Below, one piece after another: positions 37,000-45,786 of a DNA stretch of 64,000 bases; the stretch's first letter is position 1, and the number at the start of each line of letters is the position of its first letter. The DNA is from Allobacillus halotolerans (GTDB taxonomy: Bacteria > Bacillota > Bacilli > Bacillales > Alkalibacillaceae): the NCBI RefSeq assembly GCF_028743495.1, contig NZ_CP117968.1; one strand, 5' to 3'. Under the pieces are notes generated by a model, which did no database searches, was not told the DNA's origin, and was given only the letters and a program-made list of their open reading frames with translations. Position numbers and translations under genes: made by a program.

Positions 37000-37485
37000 A
37001 TTTGAGCACTTTCTAATCAGGGATAGAAGTGATTTTTCAATTGCTACCCCGGAATAGAACGCTCCTAATCGAAGGAAGGGCTAAATTTAATCGAGCTATC
37101 CCGGAATAGAACGCTTCTAATCGAGGGTAGAACAAAATTTAACTGTGCTACCCCTGAATAGAACGCTCCTAATCGAAGGAAGGGCTAAATTTAATCGAGC
37201 TACCCCTGAATAGAGCGCCTCTAATCGAGGGTAGAGTTAAAATTAGCTGTGCTATCCCGGAATAGAACGCTTCTAATCGAGGGTAGAACAAAATTTAACC
37301 GAGCTACCCCTGAATAGAACGTTTCTAATCGAGGGTAGAGCAAAAATCAACTGTGCTACCCCTGAATAGAACGCATCTAATCAAAAATAGAACTAAAATT
37401 TAGTGTGCTAACTATGAATAGAGCTCGTCGAATTAAAGATAACGCTACCTTATAGCACTCTATCTGCGAATTGAGCTTTAGGAAG
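37000..37485. repeat. 52-bp tandem array, about 9 units, each a near-palindrome
   Basis: AATAG starts at 37053, 37105, 37157, 37209, 37261, 37313, 37365 and 37417, exactly 52 bp apart, with a degenerate ninth copy at 37469 and a partial one before 37053. Each unit has CTACCC near one end and GGGTAG on the other, with GAATAGAA facing TTCTAATC inside, so a 16-bp imperfect stem can form around a CGC loop. The array fills the gap between two convergent genes. Substitutions are common and indels absent. Confidence 0.94.
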
Positions 37486-37492
37486 TGATCTT

Positions 37493-38065
37493 CTACTTCA
37501 CACTTAACCCATATAGCCCCTTATTAATGAAATTGTTGATTAATAGAGACATTTCTTTTGGGCTCTTGTCCATATTGTTATAGAGCCACAGCTTCATCAT
37601 TTGAATACATCCATTCACAATAAAAGAGCTGATGTATTCCGTTATGGTTGGGTCAATTTGTTTGGCGGTCATTTGTTCATTTAATATAAAACGATAAGCA
37701 ACCAGTGTCACTTTTCGCTGAAAAGTAGAGTCTCCATCATAGTTTAATAATGTTTTACAGTCATCTGCCCTTGAAGCGAGGTATTCAAGGAGCCTTTCCG
37801 TCATTTCCTTCGTCTCTTCTTCTGTATCAAAGTTAACTGTGTTTAAGTATTTTTCAAGATCTTGAATCAGTTCGTCTTCAATCTGTTCGACTAAAGCGAA
37901 TTGATCTGCGTAGTGTGTGTAAAATGTCGATCGGTTGATGTCTGCCCGTTCACATAATTCTTTCACCGTCACACTGGAAATAGGTTTTTCTTTCATTAAA
38001 TCCATTAAGCTTTCCTTTAGAACCATGCGTGTATATTGCTTTCTTCGATCTAACCGTTTGTTCAT
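37493..38065 (-). CDS. TetR-family repressor of divergent MMPL operon
   Basis: The 190-residue protein has a TetR helix-turn-helix (SSVTVKELCERADINRSTFYTHYADQFALVEQI, about residues 30-62) and a TetR_C-type helical domain. It is transcribed away from the MMPL transporter operon, with inverted repeats of CCAACA/TGTTGG in the shared 155-bp region, one over the transporter -35. This is the standard layout for a local repressor relieved by an exported compound. The inducer is unknown. Confidence 0.87.
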   Translation of the reverse strand: MNKRLDRRKQYTRMVLKESLMDLMKEKPISSVTVKELCERADINRSTFYTHYADQFALVEQIEDELIQDLEKYLNTVNFDTEEETKEMTERLLEYLASRADDCKTLLNYDGDSTFQRKVTLVAYRFILNEQMTAKQIDPTITEYISSFIVNGCIQMMKLWLYNNMDKSPKEMSLLINNFINKGLYGLSVK

Positions 38066-38099
38066 TTCAGCACCTTCTTTGTGAACTTTTTATGGATAT

Positions 38100-38183
38100 C
38101 CAACAACTTACTTGCAATGTGTTGGTTTTCAGACATGAGATACAATACTGTTTGTTGTAAATCCAACACGGTGTTTATATAAT
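38100..38183 (+). promoter_or_regulatory. MMPL promoter with TetR operator candidates
   Basis: TTGTAA (38155-38160), 17 bp, TATAAT (38178-38183) form the promoter. TGTTG-N5-CCAACA (38153-38168) overlaps the -35. A second pair, CCAACA (38100-38105) and TGTTGG (38120-38125), lies on the repressor side. All four half sites are the same hexamer, which points to one dimeric regulator. Confidence 0.72.
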
Positions 38184-38220
38184 GATATAGTGGAAATTTG
38201 TTTGATGCAAGAGAGGGTGC

Positions 38221-40284
38221 GTGGCAATCGACATTGCAGCTAAGATTATTAAATATAAAAAATCAATTTTCTTTACATTTATCGCGTTAATGATTTTAAG
38301 TGCCATTGCGCAAGTTGGAGTATCCGTTAATTATAATGTAGCTGATTATTTACCGGAGGATGCTCAATCAACGAAAGCAATGGATATTATGGATGAAGAG
38401 TTTGATGGTGCTGTTCCGAATACGAATGTCATGATGAAAGACATTACCATTCAAGAAGCACTTCAGTTTAAGGAACAATTAGAAGCAATCGATGGTGTAT
38501 CCGATGTCACTTGGCTGGATGATGCCGTTGATTTGAAGCAGCCACTTGAGATGGCAAATGAAGAGACGGTCGAATCCTATTATCAAAACGGTAATGCGCT
38601 TTTCAATTTTACAATCCGTGAAGGCGATGAAGTCGCAGTAACCGATGAAATCTATGAATTAATCGGTGAAGAAAATGCGATGGCAGGGGAAGCCCTAGAT
38701 ACAGCGACCCAGCAAAAGATGGCGTTTTCTGAAACAATGTTTGCAGCGGCATTGCTTATACCAACCATCATTATCATACTAATTTTATCGACGAACTCCT
38801 GGGCGGAACCTATCTTCTTTTTGACCGCGATCGGTGTGTCAGTCTTGATCAATATGGGGACAAATATTTTCACCGGAGAAATTTCATTTGTCACATCATC
38901 AGTGGCACCGATACTGCAACTCGCCGTTTCACTGGATTATGCAATTTTTTTACTCCATAGTTTCAGTGATTATCGGAAAAAGGTAGCGGATCCGAAAGAA
39001 GCGATGACTCTGGCAATGAAACGCTCATTCCCAGCAATCATCGCTAGTGCTTCAACAACCTTTTTCGGGTTTATTGCGTTAACGTTTATGAATTTCGAAA
39101 TCGGTTCAGACTTAGGTTTCAGCCTTGTGAAAGGGATTGTGTTAAGTTTTATCAGTGTCATGGTCTTTTTACCTGCGATGACGATTATGTTTTATAAATG
39201 GATTGATAAAACACAACATAAACCGATTATTCCTGAATTCAAGCGAATTGGAAAATGGGTCATGAAATTTAAGGTCCCAAGCCTATTAATTGTCTTTGCG
39301 TTGATCATACCAGCGTTTTTGGCTCAAAGTGAAATAGACTTTATTTACGGAATTGGTGACCAGCCTGAAAACACAAGGGCTGGAGCAGACATTGCTGAAA
39401 TAGAACAAGAATTTGGTAAAAATACACAAATGGTCTTGCTCGTTCCAAAAGGCGAAGTTGCTAAAGAAGAGCAACTCGTACATGAACTAGAAGATATGAA
39501 GCATGTGACAAGTGTCTTAGCTTATGTGAATACCGTTGATCCAGCGATTCCACCAGAATATCTGGAAGAATCACAGGTCGAGCAGTTCTATTCAGAAAAT
39601 TACAGCCGGATTATTTTACAGACGAACACGGATAAAGAAGGGGAGACAGCCTTCAACGTCGTGGAACAAATTCAAGATAAAGCAAATCAATATTATGCAG
39701 AAGATCGAGTCTACTCACTAGGCGAAAGCGTGACATTATATGACATGAAAAACGTCGTCGAGCGAGATAACACGGTTGTAAACGTATTAACAGTTGTCAC
39801 AATTGCGCTCGTATTATTAATTTCATTTAAATCGATTTCCTACCCAGTGATCTTGTTGCTGACGATTCAATCGGCCGTTTGGATTAACTTGGCTGTTCCA
39901 TATTTCACCGATTCAGCACTAGTATTTGTCGGTTATTTAATAGTCAGTACAGTGCAACTGGCGGCTACGGTTGATTACGCAATACTATTTACAGAGAACT
40001 ACACGGAAAACCGAAAAGAAATGACAGCCTTTAAAGCGATTAAGAAAACGATCGATGAAAAAATATTTGCTGTAGCCATTTCGGCATCTATTTTATCGAG
40101 TGTCGGCTTCATTTTATGGCTGACATCCACAAATCCGGTCGTATCAGCGATTGGTCTGTTATTGGGACGAGGCGCTTTATTGGCATTCATTATGGTCGTC
40201 TTCTTCCTACCGGCGATGTTGTTTGTATTTGATAGAGTCATTGGAAAAACGACATGGAAATCCAACTTTTATAAGGAGAAATGA
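38221..40284 (+). CDS. MMPL-family RND transporter
   Basis: The 687-residue protein has two halves, each with one helix, a large extracytoplasmic loop and five further helices (starts near 15 and 350). Motifs fit MMPL proteins such as Bacillus YdfJ/YdgH: SVAPILQLAVSLDYAIFLLHSF near 235 and the matching STVQLAATVDYAILFTENY near 590, whose Asp-Tyr pairs carry the proton path. The GTG start follows AGAGAGGG. It probably exports lipids or amphiphilic drugs together with the secreted partner downstream. Confidence 0.9.
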   Translation: MAIDIAAKIIKYKKSIFFTFIALMILSAIAQVGVSVNYNVADYLPEDAQSTKAMDIMDEEFDGAVPNTNVMMKDITIQEALQFKEQLEAIDGVSDVTWLDDAVDLKQPLEMANEETVESYYQNGNALFNFTIREGDEVAVTDEIYELIGEENAMAGEALDTATQQKMAFSETMFAAALLIPTIIIILILSTNSWAEPIFFLTAIGVSVLINMGTNIFTGEISFVTSSVAPILQLAVSLDYAIFLLHSFSDYRKKVADPKEAMTLAMKRSFPAIIASASTTFFGFIALTFMNFEIGSDLGFSLVKGIVLSFISVMVFLPAMTIMFYKWIDKTQHKPIIPEFKRIGKWVMKFKVPSLLIVFALIIPAFLAQSEIDFIYGIGDQPENTRAGADIAEIEQEFGKNTQMVLLVPKGEVAKEEQLVHELEDMKHVTSVLAYVNTVDPAIPPEYLEESQVEQFYSENYSRIILQTNTDKEGETAFNVVEQIQDKANQYYAEDRVYSLGESVTLYDMKNVVERDNTVVNVLTVVTIALVLLISFKSISYPVILLLTIQSAVWINLAVPYFTDSALVFVGYLIVSTVQLAATVDYAILFTENYTENRKEMTAFKAIKKTIDEKIFAVAISASILSSVGFILWLTSTNPVVSAIGLLLGRGALLAFIMVVFFLPAMLFVFDRVIGKTTWKSNFYKEK

Positions 40285-40287
40285 TGC

Positions 40288-42222
40288 ATGAAACATATAA
40301 AAAAGATTCTTTTTCTGCTAACGATCGTTGTGTTACTCGTGTCAACACTGCTTACGACGGTTTCAGCGAACACGAGTGATAACAAGACGAATCAAGATAA
40401 TGAACGTGAAGAGACGGGGAAAATGTCGGGGAAAGATGAAGTGATTTATGCAACATTATCACCGACTGGTGAACAGCAAGAACTATATGTCGTCAATCGT
40501 TTCGATGTAGTAGATGAAGGAACGATTGTGGACTATGGTGACTATACGAGTGTTCGAAATTTGACCGATATGACAGAGGTCGCGTTGGATGGTGACAAAG
40601 TCGAATTTACAGCGTCTGATGAAGAATTTTACTATCAAGGAAATATGGAAAACCCTGAGCTCCCATGGTCGATCGGTGTGACGTATTATTTGGATGGAGA
40701 AAAAATTTCGCCGGAAAAATTGGCGGGAAAAGAAGGTCAAGTGAAAATTGAAGTGGACGCAAAAGCCAATGGGAATCATGGTTCAGCGTTTTTCAACAAC
40801 TATATGCTACAATTGACACTACCGTTTGACTCGGCATCATTTTCCGATATCCAAGCACCAGATGGAATGGTAGCGAACGCAGGGAAAACACAGCAAGTCA
40901 CATTTACGTTAATGCCTGAAAAAGAAAAAACATTTACCGTTGAAGCGAATACGACTCAATTTGAATTCGACGGCATCGAAATATCGGGTGTTCCATCATC
41001 CATGTCGATTGAAGATCCAGAAACGGATGAGATGACGGGTGATATTCGAACGTTATCCGATGCGATTGCTGATTTGAATACTGGTGTCAGTGACTTAGTC
41101 GTTGGAATCAAAGAAATGAACGACGGCGCCACTGAATTGGTTAGCGGGTCCGCTCAATATCGAGATGGGATTGCAGAACTTGATGGATCATCAGGAGAAT
41201 TAGTTGATGGATCAAAAGAAATTGAGAATGCACTACAATCGATGAATGGTTCGTTAAGTGATGTTGACGTCGATACAAGTCAGCAGGATCAATTGGTCGA
41301 AGGACTTAAGCAGTTATCTGCAGGTTTGTCGGAAATGAAAGACGGATTGCAAAAGCTTAAAGACAATTACTCTACTGCTTTTCAAGCGTTAGATGGAGCG
41401 ATGGCTAACATTCCATCCGATTTAAGCGAAGAATTTGCAGCTCTTAATGAATGGAAAAAACAATCGGTTACATTCAATGAAGAAGAAATCGAAGCACTAC
41501 GGGAAGCAGGTATTGAACAGGAAACATTACAAAAATTACAAAAAGGTCCATCTAGCAATGAACAATTCTCATCCACGATAAAAGAGTTAGAAGGTGCTTT
41601 TAATAAAGTGAAAGCTGCTAAAGGCACATATTTCGGTAACAAAGAAAAACCAGGTGCAAAAGCAGCTCTTGGAGCAGTAGTCGGTTCATTAGAAGAGACG
41701 ATTGCGGGATTAAATGAAATGACTACTAACGTTGATACGATGGCGAGTGAGATTTCACCTGCGTCAGATGGCGTAGACGGCTTGCAACAATTAAAAGATG
41801 GAATTGCCAGTTTAACGAAAGAATACGGCTCCTTCCATACTGGTCTTGCTGAATACACAAACGGTGTCAGTGAACTTTCGAATTCTTATTCAAACATTCA
41901 TACAGGAATCAATGAATTCGACCAAGGTGTCAGCGAATTGGAAGAAGGCGTCGTTGAACTGAAAGACGGCACACAAGAGCTTCATGATTCAACAAAAGAT
42001 ATGCCACAAGAGATGACCGAAGAAATTGACGAGATGATCTCACAATATGATAAATCAGATTTCGACCCCGTTTCGTTTGTTTCTGAGAAAAATGAACAAG
42101 TGGACCACGTTCAGTTTGTGATCCAAACGAAAAGTATTGAAGTAGATGAACCTGATGAAGAAGAGCCTGAAAAAGAAGAAAAAAGTAGTTTTTGGGAAAA
42201 ATTTAAAGCATTATTTTCATAA
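40288..42222 (+). CDS. secreted heptad-repeat protein, MMPL partner
   Basis: The 644-residue protein has a signal peptide (1-29, ending VSA), a beta-rich N-terminal domain (about 50-240) and long coiled-coil stretches with L..G...L heptads (about 255-330 and 500-590; for example LNTGVSDLVVGIKEM and LEEGVVELKDGTQEL). These resemble the X-X-X-Leu-X-X-Gly repeats of YhgE/Pip-type proteins. It ends in a basic/aromatic tail (SSFWEKFKALFS). It begins 4 bases after the MMPL stop with AAGGAG, so the two form an operon. It may be an extracytoplasmic adaptor; that is inference. Confidence 0.8.
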   Translation: MKHIKKILFLLTIVVLLVSTLLTTVSANTSDNKTNQDNEREETGKMSGKDEVIYATLSPTGEQQELYVVNRFDVVDEGTIVDYGDYTSVRNLTDMTEVALDGDKVEFTASDEEFYYQGNMENPELPWSIGVTYYLDGEKISPEKLAGKEGQVKIEVDAKANGNHGSAFFNNYMLQLTLPFDSASFSDIQAPDGMVANAGKTQQVTFTLMPEKEKTFTVEANTTQFEFDGIEISGVPSSMSIEDPETDEMTGDIRTLSDAIADLNTGVSDLVVGIKEMNDGATELVSGSAQYRDGIAELDGSSGELVDGSKEIENALQSMNGSLSDVDVDTSQQDQLVEGLKQLSAGLSEMKDGLQKLKDNYSTAFQALDGAMANIPSDLSEEFAALNEWKKQSVTFNEEEIEALREAGIEQETLQKLQKGPSSNEQFSSTIKELEGAFNKVKAAKGTYFGNKEKPGAKAALGAVVGSLEETIAGLNEMTTNVDTMASEISPASDGVDGLQQLKDGIASLTKEYGSFHTGLAEYTNGVSELSNSYSNIHTGINEFDQGVSELEEGVVELKDGTQELHDSTKDMPQEMTEEIDEMISQYDKSDFDPVSFVSEKNEQVDHVQFVIQTKSIEVDEPDEEEPEKEEKSSFWEKFKALFS

Positions 42223-42230
42223 AGTTGAAA

Positions 42231-42269
42231 GCAGAAGTGACTCCCTGATGGTGGAGCGCTTCTGTTTTT
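42231..42269 (+). terminator. terminator of MMPL operon
   Basis: CAGAAGTGACTCC pairs with GGAGCGCTTCTG, followed by TTTTTG. Confidence 0.82.
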
Positions 42270-42414
42270 GTTATTATAAGGAATGCCCTCAAGAGTTAGT
42301 TCAATTAACGTATTGATGGTGGGTTGTTGATGGGTATAATTAGGAAGATAACAATAACATAATGACTTTTATGAAGTGTAACGACATAACAAATTACAAA
42401 GTTCAGTTATACAA

Positions 42415-42900
42415 TTGGAGGGAAACAAAATCATTTCACGTAAAATTATTTCAGCATCTATATCTAGCTCTATATTCGCTATTCTATTAGGTTTGATCAT
42501 GCCCAATCCGTTTAGGGAAGACATTTCATCACTAACGAATTATTTATTTTCCTTCACGTTAAGCACACCGATCTATTTAATGTATAGTTTTCCAGTGATT
42601 TTAACGTACGGAGTGCTAGCTTCCATCCTAAGTGATAAAATGAGTCAATTTTTTGCCGCGAAAATGAAAGATGATCAAATTGAAACGGTTCTATCAGGAA
42701 TTCTACATGCCTTGTTCGGACTTATTTTATTATTATATAGCTTAGGTGCCTCCATGCTATTTTTTATGACAGACCGAATCCTCGTAAGTAGAAATAGAAC
42801 GTATAAACCATTACAAGCGGTAAAAAGCTTTGCGTTTCCGTTTGGCGTTTGGCTTATTTTTATGGGAATTGTCTATTTGGAGCATATCGTCAATAAATAA
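42415..42900 (+). CDS. four-helix membrane protein of unknown function
   Basis: The product of up to 161 residues has about four membrane segments (near 12-30, 48-72, 95-120 and 138-158). I do not recognise a family. The start is odd: TTG 42415 overlaps the ribosome site GGAGGGA (42417-42423), and correct spacing would fall on the non-standard codons ATC 42430 or ATT 42433. No ATG occurs in frame before residue 29. The gene sits alone between two terminators. Confidence 0.65.
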   Translation: MEGNKIISRKIISASISSSIFAILLGLIMPNPFREDISSLTNYLFSFTLSTPIYLMYSFPVILTYGVLASILSDKMSQFFAAKMKDDQIETVLSGILHALFGLILLLYSLGASMLFFMTDRILVSRNRTYKPLQAVKSFAFPFGVWLIFMGIVYLEHIVNK

Positions 42901-42936
42901 AAAGGTTGGGAAGACGTTTCCCCAACCTTTTTTATC
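42898..42936. terminator. bidirectional terminator
   Basis: AAAGGTTGGG (42901-42910) pairs with CCCAACCTTT (42921-42930), with A and T runs on the two sides. Serves the two convergent genes. Confidence 0.9.
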
Positions 42937-42937
42937 G

Positions 42938-43609
42938 TTATTGCCAAAGTTTCCACGGATACTCATAAGGAGGTGTGGAAGTGAACTCCATCTCTTCTTT
43001 CGTTGTTGGATGTTCCAATACTAATTTATTTGACCAAAGTGCGATTTGCTGACCTGGTTTATTGACACGTTGTCCATACTTTTGGTCCCCATAAAGCGGA
43101 AATCCGCGAGACGAAAGCTGAACACGGATTTGATGAGGTCGACCAGTTTGTAGTTTGACGGACAACAATGAAAATCCTTTTTTCTCACTGGCTACTTCGT
43201 AATCAAGCACCGCTTTTTTGGCCTCTTTTTCTTTTGGCTTCGCTGTGCGCACAATATTTTTCCTGTGATCTTTGACTAAATAATCTTCCAATTGATCCTT
43301 AGATTTTGATGGAACGCCATGTACGACAGCAAGATAAGTTCGCTCAATGGCTTTTCTTCGTAGCTGATCCGATAGGCGAGAAGCGGCTTTTGAAGTTTTT
43401 GCGAAAACCATCGCACCTCCAACTGGGCGATCTAACCGGTGAACGAGAGCTAAAAACACATTACCTGGCTTCTTATGGCGAACTTTAATGTCTTCTTTTA
43501 GTAACGTCAATAAATCTTTATCCTTCGATTGATCTTCTTGAACTGGTATATTGACCGGTTTTTCGACAATTAATAAGTGGTTATCTTCGTATAAAATCGG
43601 TATGTTCAT
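42938..43609 (-). CDS. RluA-family pseudouridine synthase
   Basis: The 223-residue protein has the RluA catalytic motif HRLDRPVGG (Asp near residue 60), the IPILYEDNHLLIVEKPVNIPVQ start and GRPHQIRVQL near 160. It isomerises uridine to pseudouridine in rRNA or tRNA. There is no S4 domain, so it belongs to the shorter RluA/RluC-like group such as Bacillus YhcT or YjbO. The exact target is unknown. Its 5' end faces the IS element inserted upstream. Confidence 0.88.
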   Translation of the reverse strand: MNIPILYEDNHLLIVEKPVNIPVQEDQSKDKDLLTLLKEDIKVRHKKPGNVFLALVHRLDRPVGGAMVFAKTSKAASRLSDQLRRKAIERTYLAVVHGVPSKSKDQLEDYLVKDHRKNIVRTAKPKEKEAKKAVLDYEVASEKKGFSLLSVKLQTGRPHQIRVQLSSRGFPLYGDQKYGQRVNKPGQQIALWSNKLVLEHPTTKEEMEFTSTPPYEYPWKLWQ

Positions 43610-43819
43610 TATTGTGCTCCTCTATAACTTGAGATTTGGCTTTATTATCTCAAAACAGCGGGAAAATGAAAAGCCGTTCTCATATAACTCATGATACGGC
43701 TGACCGTGTATGTTACAGAACTTTTTAACGAGAAAGCCAATTCCTTCAGGTGTGGTATGAATCGTTAATGCTTTTCCTTTTTTGTCTCACTATGACTGTT
43801 TTAATGATACAATTAATAT

Positions 43820-44218
43820 ATGAATACTTTTAAACGTAGGAACAAAACGGTTTCTTTATTGAATTATCATTTTGTATTTTGCCCACGATACCGCAGGAAA
43901 ATCTTTCTCAACCATGCGGTCGAAGAGTTTTTCAAAAAACAAACAAAAGAAGTTTGTGATCAGCTAGGTATTGATATCATTTCTATGGAATGTGACGTAG
44001 ACCATGTTCATTTGTTCGTTCAGTCGGTTCCAACATTAAGTCCTTCAGACATCATGGCGAAAATTAAAGGTACTACATCCAGAGCCATTAGAAAGGAGTT
44101 TGAACATCTTAACCATCTGCCGAGCGTATGGACGCGCTCTTATTTTGTATCGACTGCGGGGAATATGTCGAGTGAAACCATCAAACGTTATGTTGAAGAA
44201 CAAAAAACAAGGGGTTGA
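43820..44218 (+). CDS. tnpA: IS200/IS605 Y1 (HUH) transposase TnpA
   Basis: The 132-residue protein has the HUH metal site VDHVHLFV (near 62-69) and the single catalytic Tyr in IKRYVEEQ (near 125). Such enzymes cut and join single-stranded DNA at the hairpin ends, moving the element through the lagging strand. All key residues and the full family length are present, so it looks active. The gene ends 6 bases before tnpB. Confidence 0.95.
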   Translation: MNTFKRRNKTVSLLNYHFVFCPRYRRKIFLNHAVEEFFKKQTKEVCDQLGIDIISMECDVDHVHLFVQSVPTLSPSDIMAKIKGTTSRAIRKEFEHLNHLPSVWTRSYFVSTAGNMSSETIKRYVEEQKTRG

Positions 44219-44224
44219 TAATCC

Positions 44225-45304
44225 TTGGAACAAACAATCACCATTAAATTGAAGCTTCAACCCAATCGCTTTCAAAAAAAGTTGTTGGAGAAAATGTCTA
44301 AAACGTATATCTGCGTCATAAATGATTTGGTTTCTGAAATGGTTGAATACAAACAACCAACGAAGAAAACTACTAAAAATGTTGTGGCACCACTCCCAAG
44401 CGCTGTGAAAAACCAAGCTATCAAAGATGCGAAAAGCGTGTTCACTAAGTCTAAAAAGACTGGATACGCTATGATTCCTATCCTAAAAAAACCCGTTTGT
44501 ATATGGAATAATCAAAACTATTCAGTTAGCGAACGTGAAATTTCTGTGCCTTTATTTGTTGATGGTAGATCTAAAAGAATTCCGATTCGAGTGCAATGGA
44601 ACGAAAAGAACAATCGTTTCCAAGAATTAATGAAAGGGAAGCGTGGGACTCTACGCATCACCCAAAAATCTCACAAATGGATAGCGCAAATTTCGGTGAC
44701 TATTCCGACCAAACCCATTAACGGACACCAATTGATGGGTGTCGATTTGGGATTAAAAGTCCCGGCTGTTGCCGTTACAGAAGGCGGTCAAACAAAGTTC
44801 TTCGGTAATGGCCGCATGAACAAATTCAAAAAGCGTTATTTTCGAAAAAAACGCAAATCATTAGGGAAAGCTAAAAAAATCAAAGCGATTCGCACTATTC
44901 ATGATAAAGAGCAACGGTGGATGAAAAACCAAGACCATCAAATAAGTCGTGCGATAGTTGATTTTGCTATCAAAAACGATGTTTCTGTCATTCGTTTAGA
45001 AAAACTTAAGAACATTCGACAGACGGCAAGAACAAGCCGAAAAAACAATCAAAACCTACATTCTTGGTCTTTTTATCGATTAGCGAACTTTATTGAATAT
45101 AAAGCGAATCTCATTGGTATTGCAGTTGAGTATGTTGACCCTGCTTATACGTCTCAAAAGTGTCCATCTTGTTCTGAAAGGAACAAAGCTGCGGATAGAC
45201 AATATCACTGTAAAAACTGCGGTTTTTCAACTCATAGAGACAGAGTGGGTGCCATGAATATTATTCATGCACCTCTGATGCATGGTAAAAGTGCATCAGC
45301 CTAA
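44225..45304 (+). CDS. tnpB: TnpB, RNA-guided RuvC nuclease of IS605
   Basis: The 359-residue protein has a split RuvC site: Asp in GVDLGLK (near 174), Glu in IRLEKLKN (near 260) and Asp in THRDRVGAMN (near 340). A zinc finger CPSC...CKNC lies before the last Asp. TnpB, the ancestor of Cas12, cuts DNA next to a TAM using an omega RNA made from the element's 3' end. The TTG start follows AGGGGTTG. Length and residues are intact, so activity is likely. The N-terminal part is somewhat shorter than in ISDra2 TnpB. Confidence 0.93.
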   Translation: MEQTITIKLKLQPNRFQKKLLEKMSKTYICVINDLVSEMVEYKQPTKKTTKNVVAPLPSAVKNQAIKDAKSVFTKSKKTGYAMIPILKKPVCIWNNQNYSVSEREISVPLFVDGRSKRIPIRVQWNEKNNRFQELMKGKRGTLRITQKSHKWIAQISVTIPTKPINGHQLMGVDLGLKVPAVAVTEGGQTKFFGNGRMNKFKKRYFRKKRKSLGKAKKIKAIRTIHDKEQRWMKNQDHQISRAIVDFAIKNDVSVIRLEKLKNIRQTARTSRKNNQNLHSWSFYRLANFIEYKANLIGIAVEYVDPAYTSQKCPSCSERNKAADRQYHCKNCGFSTHRDRVGAMNIIHAPLMHGKSASA

Positions 45305-45452
45305 GATGCTATATTGCACTGTCTTAGGACGGGGTGCTGATACACCCTTAAGCTTAAGGGTGGTTTCTACCGGAAACGGACGGAAACGGTTCATCACTTA
45401 AGAATCCTACTCAAACGTTAGTTTGGGCTTGCCCCTTCAGGGGTGGGAGTAT
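45300..45452 (+). ncRNA. probable omega RNA scaffold at IS right end
   Basis: The 150 bases between the tnpB stop and the right end are rich in stems: CCTAAGA/TCTTAGG (45300-45328), CACCCTTA/TAAGGGTG (45343-45362) and the end hairpin CCCCTTCAGGGG. In this family the 3' part of tnpB and this region form the omega RNA, and the first 15-20 bases beyond the right end serve as guide. The guide would therefore read from about 45453 into the flanking gene remnant. Confidence 0.65.
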
Positions 45453-45462
45453 CAAATTTGGT

Positions 45463-45636
45463 ATGTTTTTATTTTTTACAGAGAGAACGTTTGTCATCGG
45501 TCAAGAAGCGGTTCAGACGTGGGTGAGTGTGTTCTTAAATGGAATGGCAATCACGGTTCTTTTGTTATTTATCATTCAATGGCTGATTTTAGGTAAATCT
45601 TTATTCAAAGAAATTGAAGAGAAGAAAGCAATGTAA
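45463..45636 (+). pseudogene. 3' fragment of a membrane protein cut by the IS605 insertion or deletion
   Basis: A 57-codon frame (ATG 45463 to TAA 45634) encodes a single amphipathic/hydrophobic region with FLNGMAITVLLLFIIQW and a charged end (FKEIEEKKAM). It has no ribosome site and the frame runs back into the IS right end, but its own terminator at 45626 is intact. It looks like the tail of a small membrane protein, perhaps DUF2798-like. No matching 5' part was found left of the IS, so sequence was lost. Confidence 0.65.
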
Positions 45637-45662
45637 TTTTTATGGCTACATTGCTTTTTTAG
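45626..45662 (+). terminator. terminator of truncated gene
   Basis: AAGCAATGTA (45627-45636) pairs with TACATTGCTT (45647-45656), then TTTT. Confidence 0.85.
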
Positions 45663-45786
45663 TGAAAAAAATCGGACATTATTCACTAAGATTGTTAGGC
45701 ACCTAAAAAGATAAAACTTATATCTTGTTTTTAACGTGCAAAAAAGGTAAGATATTCTTTGTTATTTAGTTAGGGAGGTAAGTAAT

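Larger units (their letters stand above)
43729..45455 (+). mobile_element. IS200/IS605-family insertion sequence (TnpA + TnpB)
   Basis: A complete-looking element carries a Y1 transposase and a TnpB nuclease. The left end has an imperfect hairpin, AATTCCTTCAGGTGTGG, just after TTTTTAAC (43722-43729). The right end has GCCCCTTCAGGGGTGGG (45430-45446) followed by AGTATCAA. These ends match each other and the general form of IS605 ends, which have no terminal inverted repeats. TTTAA at 43724-43728 is the likely target/TAM. Boundaries are estimates of plus or minus 10 bp. Confidence 0.8.

Noticed and set aside
41382..41858. 158-codon minus-strand ORF in the heptad-repeat protein gene
   Set aside because: Shadow caused by the codon pattern of the coiled-coil region.
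43672..43704. AGCCGT...ACGGCT inverted repeat left of the IS as part of the element
   Set aside because: It lies outside the left-end hairpin that matches the right end; function unclear.
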